Source: Hymenobacter caeli | Lineage (GTDB): Bacteria; Bacteroidota; Bacteroidia; Cytophagales; Hymenobacteraceae | Assembly: GCF_013294115.1 (NCBI RefSeq) | Contig: NZ_JABSNP010000019.1 | Span: 1 to 64,000 of the forward strand | DNA: 64,000 bases | Reading direction: 5' to 3' | Shown: in pieces, positions 7,528 to 17,273 of the stretch | How the letters are laid out: each line of letters opens with the position of its first letter | Position numbering within the stretch: the first letter of the stretch is position 1 | Position numbers and translations under genes: made by a program | Notes under the pieces: model-generated | What the model saw: the letters and a program-made list of their open reading frames with translations, nothing else | Told to the model about the DNA's origin: nothing | Database searches by the model: none

Positions 7528-8316
7528 ATGGGTTCGCAGGCAATACAAAGCAAGCTTTGGGGGCAGCGCCCCGGCGACTGGGCCAGCGTTCAGGAGCAAA
7601 CCGGCCTCGCCGGCTACACCTTCGCGCTGGATGCTGTTGGCCCCACGCCGGGCACTCGGTTGCTGGATGTGGGCTGCGGCACCGGCTACTTCAGCCAGCT
7701 GGCCAGTGCCCAGGGGGCCCAAGTAACGGGCCTCGACGCTACCCCGGCCTTCGTAGCCGCCGCCCGCGAGCGGGTGCCCACCGCCACGTTCGTCGTCGGT
7801 GAGATGGAGGAACTGCCTTTCCCCGACGGGGCTTTTGACCTGGTGTGCGGCTTCAACTCGTTTCAGTACGCGGCCAACGTCAAAAATGCCTTGCTCGAAG
7901 CCAAGCGCGTGCTGGCCGATGCGGGCCAGTTGGTAGCCATGATATGGGGCAATAAAGAGGAGTGCGAGGCCGCTACCTACCTCAAAGCCGTCGGGGGCCT
8001 GCTACCCCCGCCGCCACCCGGTGCGCCGGGCCCATTTGCGCTGTCCGAGAACAGCTTACTGGAAAATATACTCCAGGAAATAGGCCTGAAAATTGAGCTT
8101 ACCGCCGACGTGCCGTCTGTGTGGGACTACCCGGATGCAGAAACCGCCCTGCGTGGCCTGGTCTCGGCCGGTCCCGTGGCCAGGGCCGTCGAGCACGTGG
8201 GCTTCGAGCAGGCCTACGCCACCATTGCCAGCGCCGTGCGGCCCTACGTGCAGCCCAATGGCCGGGTAGTGTACCACAACAAATACCGAATTGTGGTAGC
8301 AAAAAAGGTCGATTAA
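7528..8316 (+). CDS. Class I SAM-dependent methyltransferase (UbiE-like)
   Basis: A 262-residue soluble methyltransferase. Motif I, DVGCGTG, is at residues 47-53; the acidic end of strand 2 (GLDATPAFVAAARE) and the motif EELPFPDGAFDLV follow in the usual order, so the Rossmann fold is complete. The family transfers a methyl group from S-adenosylmethionine to small acceptors; nothing shows which. The insertion LLPPPPPGAPGP lies in the acceptor-specific C-terminal half. The gene is GC-rich, unlike the orphan genes on either side, and stands alone between gene remnants. Confidence 0.85.
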   Translation: MGSQAIQSKLWGQRPGDWASVQEQTGLAGYTFALDAVGPTPGTRLLDVGCGTGYFSQLASAQGAQVTGLDATPAFVAAARERVPTATFVVGEMEELPFPDGAFDLVCGFNSFQYAANVKNALLEAKRVLADAGQLVAMIWGNKEECEAATYLKAVGGLLPPPPPGAPGPFALSENSLLENILQEIGLKIELTADVPSVWDYPDAETALRGLVSAGPVARAVEHVGFEQAYATIASAVRPYVQPNGRVVYHNKYRIVVAKKVD

Positions 8317-8370
8317 CCGGGAGAGCGCAACCGGTTTTTGATAAATGCAGCCAAGAGAGTGCTGATTACG

Positions 8371-8626
8371 ATGGCTATTCGCCTGTTGTGCGTTCGACAT
8401 TGACACCACCTGCGCCCTGCTGAAAAGCGAAGGCTTCACCATCGTCGAAGACCAGCCCCTTTTTTCTGAGTTTCTGGGCCCGTGGCTGCAATTTTTTCAA
8501 CCTGCTGGGCCCCTGAGCGGTTGGAGTTCTGCCAGATTCTGTGAGGAAGTAGCCAGCATCAAAATTCATACACACGTAACCCAACGCGCCCGCATTGCTT
8601 CTCCCACCGACGACCTGAACTTATGA
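8371..8626 (+). pseudogene. Degenerate coding remnant of an unknown gene
   Basis: Between the methyltransferase and the next orphan gene (438 bases without an intact gene) a short frame starts at ATG 8371 (MAIRLLCV), and after a frameshift near 8390 a second frame continues as FDIDTTCALLKSEGFTIVED to a TGA at 8624-8626. The residue mix looks like real protein, faintly like the start of a glyoxalase/VOC domain, but this is too short to assign. Nothing else is evident in the spacer. Confidence 0.35.
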
Positions 8627-8754
8627 AATGATAAGTGGTGTAATCCTAACCGATTTGGAATAGATTGCTGTTGCTTGCGGTATATCATAATATTGAAAAT
8701 CCAAATGTTAACGTAAATATTGTAGAGGCTTGGATTGCAGAAAAAATAAAAATT

Positions 8755-9165
8755 ATGACAAAAATTACTCTCGATGATGATTTCCAAACATACTGGTTTG
8801 GAATGGGTGACTACGAAATTAATCTGACCATAGTTAATAAAGTTATTAGAGTAATTTACGTTTCAGAGCCCCCTTTTGGGGATTCGTACCATAAGCTTTA
8901 TGTTGACGACATTGAATTTAAGGGCTTTGTTTGGGGATGCGAGTTTCTTTTTCCTTTCAACCAAGAGTATCTGATTTGTTCTTGGATGAAAGGGTTATAT
9001 CAACGAAAAACAATCATAATTAATCTAATAAATTTAAATTATCATATTCTTCCAATATCTTATGAAAGCTTTAAACGTCAAAAAAATTACATCTATTTTG
9101 AGAGTAAATTATTGAATAAAAGCTTGGCCCTTGATTTAAATAATATACAAAATATATTTAATTAA
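8755..9165 (+). CDS. AT-rich orphan protein, small and soluble
   Basis: A 136-residue protein without signal peptide or strong membrane segment, rich in Asn, Ile, Tyr and Phe (FQTYWFGMGDYEIN at the start, then alternating beta-like strands). No family was recognised. Size, AT-rich codon use and its place beside gene debris resemble immunity or accessory proteins of polymorphic-toxin loci, but no toxin gene is adjacent, so this is only a suggestion. ATG 8755 is preferred; the frame is open to a TTG at 8665, which would add 30 residues. Confidence 0.55.
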   Translation: MTKITLDDDFQTYWFGMGDYEINLTIVNKVIRVIYVSEPPFGDSYHKLYVDDIEFKGFVWGCEFLFPFNQEYLICSWMKGLYQRKTIIINLINLNYHILPISYESFKRQKNYIYFESKLLNKSLALDLNNIQNIFN

Positions 9166-9329
9166 AGATTTTTCAAATTCTGCTAACGCTAGTTTTCCAA
9201 TACGGTTATTTGATTACTAAAATAAACCTCATTTTTTAGTTGTATTATACTGCAAAAATTGAATTTATACTTCTCATGCTTCTACACTGCCAAATCGTGT
9301 CCGTTGGCGACAAAAATCTATCAACAAAA

Positions 9330-9366
9330 AAGCCTCTCCCAAAGCAAATTGCTTCAGGAGAGGCTT
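9330..9366 (-). terminator. Rho-independent terminator of the ABC-F gene
   Basis: On the minus strand the stem AAGCCTCTCC/GGAGAGGCTT (arms 9330-9339 and 9357-9366) is followed by a run of T (the AAAAAA at about 9326-9331 on the plus strand). It lies 22 bases beyond the ABC-F stop codon. Confidence 0.85.
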
Positions 9367-9388
9367 CTTAATTATTAGCTACCCTAAA

Positions 9389-11299
<1,911 letters not shown>

Positions 11300-11320
11300 C
11301 GGGTGCGGCGTATTTGGGCG

Positions 11321-11328
11321 CAAAGGTA
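11321..11328 (-). promoter_or_regulatory. TAnnTTTG -7 element of the ABC-F gene
   Basis: TACCTTTG on the minus strand, a full consensus match, 21 bases before the ATG at 11299. Confidence 0.5.
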
Positions 11329-11423
11329 CGACGCCGGGGGGCGGGCCGGGGCCCCCACGGCACAACCGTGCCCCGCGCCGGGGCGTATGGCAACGCAGCT
11401 ACCTGCGTATTCATCCCTAATTC

Positions 11424-12446
11424 ATGCCTACTTTTTTTTCTTCTTCCCCCGGTTTTACCGCTCGCCGCCTGGCCCCCTTGGCCGCCGCGCTGGCCCTGGC
11501 CGCCTGTTCTAAAAACGACATTGCCATCGCGCCGCCCGCCGTGCCCGATGCCGTGGTCTTCACCGTGCCCGGCCTCTACCCCGAAGGCCTGCAATACGAC
11601 GCCACCGGCGGCCGCTTCCTGGTGGGCTCGCAAACGGCGGGGGCCCTGGGGGCCGTGGCCGACGACGGCACCTACTCGGTATTTGCCGACGACGCCTCCC
11701 TGGTGTCCACCATCGGCCTGTACTTCGACGCGCCGCGCAACCGCGTGCTGGTGGCCGTGTCGGACCCCGGCTACAACAAGCAGCGCACCACGGCCGCCAC
11801 GCTGCGCAAGCTGGCCCGCCTGGCCATCTTCAACCGCGACAACGGCCAGCTGGTGCGCACCGTGGACCTGGGGGGCCTGCGCCCCAACTACGCCACCCAC
11901 TTTGCCAACGACGCGGCCGTGGACGGGCAGGGCAACATTTACGTGACCGACAGCTTCGCGCCCCTCATCTACAAAATCGACGCCCAAGGCACGGCCACCG
12001 TGTTTCTGGAAGATGCACGCCTGGCCGCCCCGGCCGGGGCGTTCGGCCTCAACGGCATCGTGTACCACCCCGACGGCTATTTGCTGGTGGCCAAGTCCGA
12101 CGCCGGGGCCCTCTACAAAGTGCCGCTCAGCAACCCCGCCGGCTTCACCGTCGTCAACACCACGGGCCTGAACCTGAGCGCCATCGACGGCCTGCGCCTG
12201 CAAGACAACAACACGCTGCAAGCCGTGACCAACGCCCAGGCCAAGGTGTACCGCCTCACCAGCGCCGACGGCTGGGCCACCGCCACGCTCGGCGGTACCT
12301 TCGCCACGCCGCCGCAGTACCCCACCTCCATTGCCCTGCGCCCCGGGGCCGACGGCTACGTGCTGTATTCCAACCTCAACGCCTTGCAGGCCAACGCGCA
12401 GCCGCCGGTGAGCCAGTTCACCATTGCCCGGCTGCGGTTCCAGTAG
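11424..12446 (+). CDS. SMP-30/NHL-like beta-propeller lipoprotein
   Basis: A 340-residue predicted lipoprotein: after an Arg-containing n-region the signal peptide ends in LALAAC near residue 28. The mature part shows propeller-type repeats of the SMP-30/gluconolactonase or NHL class, e.g. LYPEGLQYDATGGRFLVGS, NDAAVDGQGNIYVTDS and FGLNGIVYHPDGYLLVAKSD. Such proteins are lactonases or binding propellers; the substrate is not readable. The gene is divergent from the ABC-F gene and 35 bases ahead of the 2H phosphoesterase gene on the same strand, so the two may be cotranscribed. Confidence 0.8.
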   Translation: MPTFFSSSPGFTARRLAPLAAALALAACSKNDIAIAPPAVPDAVVFTVPGLYPEGLQYDATGGRFLVGSQTAGALGAVADDGTYSVFADDASLVSTIGLYFDAPRNRVLVAVSDPGYNKQRTTAATLRKLARLAIFNRDNGQLVRTVDLGGLRPNYATHFANDAAVDGQGNIYVTDSFAPLIYKIDAQGTATVFLEDARLAAPAGAFGLNGIVYHPDGYLLVAKSDAGALYKVPLSNPAGFTVVNTTGLNLSAIDGLRLQDNNTLQAVTNAQAKVYRLTSADGWATATLGGTFATPPQYPTSIALRPGADGYVLYSNLNALQANAQPPVSQFTIARLRFQ

Positions 12447-12481
12447 GGGCGGCGGCTCGCACCTGCTTTTTCGTTAGTCGT

Positions 12482-13024
12482 ATGCTCGCCATCACGTCCA
12501 TGCTGCACCCGCGCAACGCCAAGCGGGTCAACAAAATAATTGCGGAGCTGGAAAATAAATTCGGCTTGAAGGCGGTGCAGGCCACGCCCGCGCCCCACTT
12601 CACGTTTATGCTGGCCGGCATCCGGCGCATCGAAACGCTGCGCCAGGCCCTGGCCGAAGTGGCGGCCACCACGTCGCCGTTTGCGGCCTACACCACGGGC
12701 ATCGGCATCTTTCCGGGGCCCAAGCCCGTGATTTACATCCCCGTGCTGCGCTCCTTCGACCTCAACCACCTGCACCAGCGGGTGCTCGACGTGACGCAGC
12801 CACTCTGCAAGGGCACCGACCGCTTCAATTCGCCCTCGCGCTGGCTGCCCCACCTCTCGCTGGCCCTGCACGACACCACGCCCGAAACCCTGGGCCCCGT
12901 GCTGCACTTCCTAAACGAGAATACTTATAACATGCGCCTGAACATCAACAACCTCGGCATCATGCAGAAGAAGGGCAACCAATTCCACTGCGTCGAAACC
13001 ATCCCGTTCACGGGCAAGGACTGA
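12482..13024 (+). CDS. 2H phosphoesterase / 2'-5' RNA ligase-like protein
   Basis: A 180-residue soluble protein with two H-x-T/S motifs, HFTF (near residue 39) and HLSL (near 124), the catalytic pair of the 2H phosphoesterase superfamily (2'-5' RNA ligase LigT, YjcG). Members open or form 2',5' or cyclic phosphodiester bonds in RNA or nucleotides. The spacing of ~85 residues between the motifs fits the two-lobed fold. It follows the SMP-30-like gene closely. A tandem 7-mer array forms its 3' flank. Confidence 0.8.
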   Translation: MLAITSMLHPRNAKRVNKIIAELENKFGLKAVQATPAPHFTFMLAGIRRIETLRQALAEVAATTSPFAAYTTGIGIFPGPKPVIYIPVLRSFDLNHLHQRVLDVTQPLCKGTDRFNSPSRWLPHLSLALHDTTPETLGPVLHFLNENTYNMRLNINNLGIMQKKGNQFHCVETIPFTGKD

Positions 13025-13026
13025 AT

Positions 13027-13152
13027 TGAGTTATGAGTTATGAGTTATGAGTTATGAGTTATGAGTTATGAGTTATGAGTTATGAACATCCTTTGACTGC
13101 CTGGACGCCTGCCAACTCATAACCCATAACTCATAACTCATAACTCATAACT
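13027..13152. repeat. Inverted array of the 7-mer GTTATGA
   Basis: About eight tandem copies of GAGTTAT (13027-13084) are followed, after 29 unique bases, by five to six copies of the complementary word (13114-13152), so the transcript can fold into a long hairpin. It lies between convergent genes, and its last copies encode the final residues and stop of the DNA glycosylase gene. A variant of the same word occurs at 18953-19072. Confidence 0.85.
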
Positions 13153-13788
13153 AATCCCGGTCAGCGGCTCCAGCTCGGTTTTCTGGTCGAGGCTCTGCCA
13201 GAGGTACTTGCAGGCCAGGGTGCGGTAGGGCCGCCAGGCTTCGGCGCGGGCCAGCATCTCTTTTTGCAGGGCCCGGCCGGTGGTGTCGAGGCCGTAGTGG
13301 CGGCGCATGGCGTTCTGCACGCCCAGGTCGCCTTCAGCAAACACGTCGGGCTGGTCGAGGGCGAACATTTGCAGCATCTGGGCCGTCCAGCGGCCCACGC
13401 CCCGGATGGCCGTCAGGTGCTGGGTAAAGGCTTCCTCGCTGAGGCTGGTGAGGTGCTCGTAGTCGAGCAGGCCGCGCTCGTTGTATTCCGCAATGGCCTT
13501 GAGGTAGCCCGCTTTCTGGCGCGAGAGGCCCACCTGGCGCAGGTCTTCATCGCTCATTTCCAGCAGGATGCGCGGCTCGGGGTAGCCCTCGGGCCGGAAC
13601 AGGGCCGTGAAGCGCCCCCAGATGGCGGCGGCCGCCTTGGTCGAAATCTGCTGGCTGACGATGGCCCGCAGCAGGGCCAGGTACAGGTCTTCGTGGGCGC
13701 GGGGCGCGATGGCGGGGCCCCGGGCGATGAGGGCGGCCAGCACCGGGTCGGCGGCGCTCAGGTGCAGCAGGGCGGCGGTTTGGGGCAT
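13138..13788 (-). CDS. DNA-3-methyladenine glycosylase, AlkA type (HhH-GPD)
   Basis: A 216-residue base-excision repair glycosylase that removes alkylated bases from DNA. The helix-hairpin-helix is RGVGRWTA (129-136), and the GPD motif with the catalytic Asp is GDLG (Asp154). The order and the ~25-residue spacing are those of the HhH-GPD superfamily. It is the short form without the N-terminal AlkA beta domain. The last residues, SYEL, and the stop are read from the 7-mer repeat array, so the natural C-terminus was probably altered by repeat insertion. No iron-sulfur cysteines follow, which excludes Nth/MutY. Confidence 0.88.
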   Translation of the reverse strand: MPQTAALLHLSAADPVLAALIARGPAIAPRAHEDLYLALLRAIVSQQISTKAAAAIWGRFTALFRPEGYPEPRILLEMSDEDLRQVGLSRQKAGYLKAIAEYNERGLLDYEHLTSLSEEAFTQHLTAIRGVGRWTAQMLQMFALDQPDVFAEGDLGVQNAMRRHYGLDTTGRALQKEMLARAEAWRPYRTLACKYLWQSLDQKTELEPLTGISYEL

Positions 13789-13792
13789 CGGA

Positions 13793-13883
13793 GGAGTTAA
13801 AAGTTACGGGTTAAAAGTTAAAACGGGGCCGGCCGGTTCAATTTTCAGCTTTCACTTTTAACCCTTGACTTTTACCTTAACTT
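13793..13883. repeat. Inverted array of the word AAAAGTTA
   Basis: GTTAAAAGTTACGGGTTAAAAG near 13796-13820 is complementary to the words CTTTTAACC and CTTTTAAC near 13854-13887. The architecture is that of the GTTATGA array, with another word, and it abuts the stop of the phosphatase gene. Confidence 0.6.
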
Positions 13884-14540
13884 TTAACTGATGTCGCGCG
13901 GGTCGGTGGGCAGGGAAATGATTTCCAGCACCTCCCCGGTTTCGCTCAGGCGCACGCCGGTGAGGGCCTGGCCCCGGTACGCGCCGGTGTCGAGGTACAG
14001 CGTTTGGGTGGGGCCGTCGAAGCGGGGGTGGCCGTCGGGGGTGGGGGTGTGGCCCACCACTTGCAGCTTGCCCAGCGGCAGCAGGGGCCCGCGCCGCCAC
14101 AGCACGCCGTCGGGGTTGTCGGGGTCGAAGGGCAGGGGCGTGTCGGCGCGGCCGGCGTGGGAGATGAGCAGGTGGTCGTTTTCCCACCGCAAGGGCCGGG
14201 CGGCTAGCCAGGCGGCGTGGGGCCCCAGCCAGGCCGGGTGGTGGGCGCGGTACTGGTCGAGGGTTTCGCGGCCGCCCCAGCCCAGCCACTCGGGCAGCGG
14301 CCCGTGGGGGCCCAGGTGGCGGCCCAGGCCCCAGTCGTGGTTGCCCAACAGAAAAACGGCCCCGTCGGGGTTGGTCAGCTGGAGCTGGCGGGCCAGCTCC
14401 ACCACGCCCGGGCTGTCGGTGCCGCGGTCCACGAGGTCGCCCACCTGCACCAGACGCTCGGTGGCCGGCCGCCAGCGCCGCAGCAGGGCGCTGAACGTGT
14501 GAAAGCAGCCGTGCACGTCGCCGATAACAAAAAGATTCAT
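13884..14540 (-). CDS. PPP-type metallophosphatase (serine/threonine phosphatase-like)
   Basis: A 218-residue phosphoesterase with the three PPP metal-binding signatures in order: GDVHG at residues 7-11, GDLVDRG around 40-46 and GNHD around 72-75, plus a later SHAG motif. This is the bacterial PrpA/ApaH-like group that hydrolyses phosphoproteins or dinucleoside polyphosphates; the actual substrate is not visible. The ATG at 14540 places GDVHG close to the N-terminus as in relatives. It is 126 bases downstream of the threonine aldolase gene on the same strand, separated by a 44-bp palindrome. Confidence 0.88.
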   Translation of the reverse strand: MNLFVIGDVHGCFHTFSALLRRWRPATERLVQVGDLVDRGTDSPGVVELARQLQLTNPDGAVFLLGNHDWGLGRHLGPHGPLPEWLGWGGRETLDQYRAHHPAWLGPHAAWLAARPLRWENDHLLISHAGRADTPLPFDPDNPDGVLWRRGPLLPLGKLQVVGHTPTPDGHPRFDGPTQTLYLDTGAYRGQALTGVRLSETGEVLEIISLPTDPRDIS

Positions 14541-14596
14541 GTGCGCTCTTAACGGCGAAAACGAAAAAGCGGCTCGGGCGGCGGCCAATATTTGCC

Positions 14597-14640
14597 GGGC
14601 CCCTCGCCAACCGGGGCCGGCCCCGGTTGGCGAGGGGCCC
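14597..14640. terminator. 44-bp perfect palindrome after the threonine aldolase gene
   Basis: The 44 bases are exactly self-complementary with no spacer (centre GGCC). The GC-rich stem lies 26 bases beyond the aldolase stop and 57 bases before the phosphatase ATG. Lacking a T-run, it may be an attenuator, a processing site or a selfish palindrome rather than a classical terminator. Confidence 0.6.
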
Positions 14641-14666
14641 GGGTCAGCAGTCCCGCGCCCCGGCCA

Positions 14667-15707
14667 TCAGCTACCCACCGCCGCAAGCGCCGCTTCTACC
14701 CGCGCCAGGCCGGCGTCGTCCACGTCGAGGTGCGTGACGAAGCGCACCCACTGGGGCCCGAACTCGCTGGCCTTGATGCCGTGGGCCGCCAGGTGGGCCA
14801 GGAACGCGGCCGTGGGCTGCGACTCGTGCAGGCGGAAAATGACGAGGTTGGTCGCCGGGGCCAGCACCTCGGCCACGTAGGGCTGGCGGGCCAGGGCAGC
14901 GGCCAGGCGGGCGGCGCGGGCGTGGTCGTCGGCGAGGCGGTCCACGTTGTTTTCCAGGGCGTAGAGGCCGGCGGCGGCCAGGTAGCCGGCCTGCCGCCAC
15001 CCGCCCCCGAAGGCCTTGCGCAGCCGCTTGCACTTCTGAATGAACGCCGCCGAGCCCAGCAGCACCGAGCCCACCGGGGCCCCCAGGCCCTTGCTCAGGC
15101 ACACCGAAATGGAATCGAACAGCTGGCCGTAGTCTTCGCTGCGCTGGCCCGTGGCCACCAGGGCGTTGAACACGCGGGCCCCGTCGAGGTGCAGCGGCAG
15201 CTGGTGGCGGCGGGCCACGTCGGCAATGGCCACCAGCTCGGGCCAGGCGTAGCAGCTGCCGCCGCCGCGGTTGTGGGTATTTTCGAGGCAGATGAGCCGC
15301 GTAGTAGGGTAGTGCACGTTCGTGGGCCGGATGGCGGCCTCCACCTGCGCGGCCGTGAGGCGGCCCCGCTCGCCGGGCAGCAGCGCCACGCTGGCCCCCG
15401 AGTGGAAGGCGATGCCGCCCACTTCCCACAGGTACACGTGGGCCGTCTGCTCGCAAATTACTTCGCTCAGCGGCTCGGTGTGGGCCTTGATGGCGATTTG
15501 GTTGGTCATGGTGCCCGAGGGGCAAAACAGGCCGGCCGCTAGGCCGAAGCGGGCGGCGGCGGCGGCTTCGAGGCGGGCCACGGTGGGGTCCTCTTCGTAC
15601 ACGTCGTCGCCCACGGGGGCCCCGAACATGGCTTCGAGCATGGCCGGGGTGGGACGCGTCACGGTGTCGGAGCGCAGGTCGACGGGGGGTAGGGCGGGAG
15701 CGGGCAT
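14667..15707 (-). CDS. ltaE: Low-specificity L-threonine aldolase
   Basis: A 346-residue PLP enzyme of the aspartate-aminotransferase fold that splits L-threonine or allo-threonine into glycine and acetaldehyde. The N-terminal DLRSDTVT and the PTVARLE region are typical of the family; HLDGAR (173-178) carries the Asp that contacts the PLP ring nitrogen; the PLP lysine is Lys206 in CLSKGLGAPVGS. The length matches the family. The ATG at 15707 is the only start near the conserved N-terminus, and a TACTTTTG promoter lies 50 bases upstream. The next gene is divergent. Confidence 0.92.
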   Translation of the reverse strand: MPAPALPPVDLRSDTVTRPTPAMLEAMFGAPVGDDVYEEDPTVARLEAAAAARFGLAAGLFCPSGTMTNQIAIKAHTEPLSEVICEQTAHVYLWEVGGIAFHSGASVALLPGERGRLTAAQVEAAIRPTNVHYPTTRLICLENTHNRGGGSCYAWPELVAIADVARRHQLPLHLDGARVFNALVATGQRSEDYGQLFDSISVCLSKGLGAPVGSVLLGSAAFIQKCKRLRKAFGGGWRQAGYLAAAGLYALENNVDRLADDHARAARLAAALARQPYVAEVLAPATNLVIFRLHESQPTAAFLAHLAAHGIKASEFGPQWVRFVTHLDVDDAGLARVEAALAAVGS

Positions 15708-15757
15708 GGTGTGGGCAGCGAGGAAAAATCGGGCAGTGGGCCAGCAGCGGCCCGCGG

Positions 15758-15765
15758 CAAAAGTA
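15758..15765 (-). promoter_or_regulatory. TAnnTTTG -7 element of the threonine aldolase gene
   Basis: TACTTTTG on the minus strand, full match, 50 bases before the ATG. Confidence 0.5.
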
Positions 15766-15837
15766 GCCCGTGGGGCCCCGGGGTGGGCCCTAAACCCGTT
15801 AAATGCCCCCTCGTTTTTACTTTCCAAATTAAAGCCG

Positions 15838-15845
15838 TACTTTTG
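15838..15845 (+). promoter_or_regulatory. TAnnTTTG -7 element of the LEA-like gene
   Basis: TACTTTTG on the plus strand, full match, 42 bases before the ATG at 15888. Confidence 0.5.
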
Positions 15846-15887
15846 CCCTCCATTTCCTAAGCAATAAGACCTTAACCGCCCGGCATC

Positions 15888-16559
15888 ATGTCCGTTACCC
15901 GCCTCAAGCGCAAGCACCGCAAAAACATTGCCCGCGCCAACAACAAGCAGCACATCATCAAAAACCTGCTCCGCACCCCGGTGCTGAAGAACGTGGACCT
16001 GGACGAGTTGAAGGCCCGCTTCACCGCGCCGGCGGATGCCGCTCCGGCCGCCAAAGCCGAAGCTCCGGCCGCCCCAGCGGCTAAGACCGAGGCGCCAACC
16101 GCCCCGGCGGCCAAAGGCGAGGCCCCTGCGGCCCAAGCTGAGGCCCCCGCGGCCAAAGGCGGGTCGCTGCTCGACAAAGCCAAGCACGCCGTGAGCGGTG
16201 CTGTGGACGCGGTGTCGCACTCCGAAGTGCTCGACAAAGCCAAGCACGCCGTGAGTGACGCCGTAGACGCGGTTTCGCACTCCGAAGTGCTTGACAAGGC
16301 CAAAACTGCCGTGAGCGACGCCCTCGACACGGTGAGCCATTCGGACGTGGTGGAGAAAGCCAAAGAAGTGGCCGGCAACGTGGTAGACACCGTGAAGCAC
16401 GCCGTAGGCGCTGATGCCGAAGCCGCCCCCGCTGCTGAAGCCCCCGCCAACAAAACCGCTGAAAACGCCGCCGACTTCGACGCCGCCGACGCCGTGACCA
16501 AGCCCGTGAACGCCGATGGCCAGGAAGGCGTGCACCCCAAGCCCGAAATTGCCCTGTAA
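15888..16559 (+). CDS. Repeat-rich LEA-like / Ala-Lys-rich protein
   Basis: A 223-residue protein without signal peptide. Residues 1-45 are basic (RLKRKHRKN, NNKQH), like a nucleic-acid-binding tail. Residues 46-95 are a low-complexity Ala/Pro/Lys/Glu linker (repeats of KAEAPAAPAA). Then come four amphipathic repeats of about 21 residues (LLDKAKHAVSGAVDAVSHSE and variants), the last diverged, and an acidic Ala-rich end. The repeats resemble group 3 LEA or apolipoprotein helices that fold on drying or on membranes. It could instead be a nucleoid-type protein. It has its own promoter and terminator, suggesting solid expression. Function unknown. Confidence 0.7.
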   Translation: MSVTRLKRKHRKNIARANNKQHIIKNLLRTPVLKNVDLDELKARFTAPADAAPAAKAEAPAAPAAKTEAPTAPAAKGEAPAAQAEAPAAKGGSLLDKAKHAVSGAVDAVSHSEVLDKAKHAVSDAVDAVSHSEVLDKAKTAVSDALDTVSHSDVVEKAKEVAGNVVDTVKHAVGADAEAAPAAEAPANKTAENAADFDAADAVTKPVNADGQEGVHPKPEIAL

Positions 16560-16589
16560 GGCTTCCCGCCAAGCAGGAATTATAGTTGA

Positions 16590-16624
16590 AAAGCGCCTTT
16601 CCCGTTCGGGGAAGGCGCTTTTTG
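16590..16624 (+). terminator. Rho-independent terminator of the LEA-like gene
   Basis: Stem AAAGCGCCTT(T)CCC / GGG(G)AAGGCGCTTT with loop GTTC and the tail TTTTTGT, 31 bases after the stop codon. It also faces the end of the convergent phosphoesterase gene. Confidence 0.9.
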
Positions 16625-16645
16625 TGTTTCTGTGCGGTGCCGGCC

Positions 16646-17155
16646 TTACTCCGCGGCCCCGCGCTTGCCCAGCTCCACGGCTTGCAGCTCCACCACCCGG
16701 CCCGCTTCGATGCCGAAGCGCAGCAGCGTGCGCACCTGGTGGAAGCCGTGGCGGCCGGCCGCGCCGGGGTTGAGGTGCAGCAGGCGGCGGGCTTTGTCGG
16801 GCATCACGCGCAGGATGTGCGAGTGGCCCGTGACGAACAGGCCCGGGCGGGCGGCGTCGAGCAGGGGCCGGGCCGCCGGGGCGTAGTGGCCTGGGTAGCC
16901 GCCGATGTGGGTGATGAGCACCCGCAGGCCCTCCACCACGAAGTCCTGCACCAGGGGCTCGGTTTGGCGCACGTCGGCCCCGTCGATGTTGCCGTACACG
17001 CCCCGGAATACGGGGGCCAGGGCCCGCAGCTCGTCGGCCACGGCGGCGGTGCCGAAGTCGCCGGCGTGCCAGATTTCGTCGCAGCCGCGCAGGTGGTGGG
17101 CGATGCGGCCGTCGAAATAGCCGTGGGTGTCGGAGAGCAGGCCGATGCGTTTCAT
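16646..17155 (-). CDS. YfcE/MJ0936-type metallophosphoesterase
   Basis: A 169-residue calcineurin-like phosphodiesterase. Metal motifs in order: SDTHG at residues 8-12, AGDFG near 31-35, GNID near 55-58 (the usual N in GN), THIGG near 83-87 and GHSHI near 110-114. Small YfcE-type enzymes hydrolyse phosphodiesters such as cyclic nucleotides or bis-pNPP in vitro; the cellular substrate is usually unknown. A promoter-like CATCTTTG box lies four bases before the ATG at 17155, implying a very short or absent leader. Confidence 0.88.
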   Translation of the reverse strand: MKRIGLLSDTHGYFDGRIAHHLRGCDEIWHAGDFGTAAVADELRALAPVFRGVYGNIDGADVRQTEPLVQDFVVEGLRVLITHIGGYPGHYAPAARPLLDAARPGLFVTGHSHILRVMPDKARRLLHLNPGAAGRHGFHQVRTLLRFGIEAGRVVELQAVELGKRGAAE

Positions 17156-17273
17156 GCGGCAAAGATGAAGCCCGGCGGGCCTGGGCCCGCCACCAAAGCG
17201 CCGCCGCCCCGTATCTTGCGGGGCGGCGCGCCTCGGGCCCGGCGACCTCCTTTGTATCCGATTTTTAATTGCG

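Noticed and set aside
13027..13152. CRISPR array
   Set aside because: The repeats are 7-mers in direct contact, without unique spacers, and an inverted set follows.
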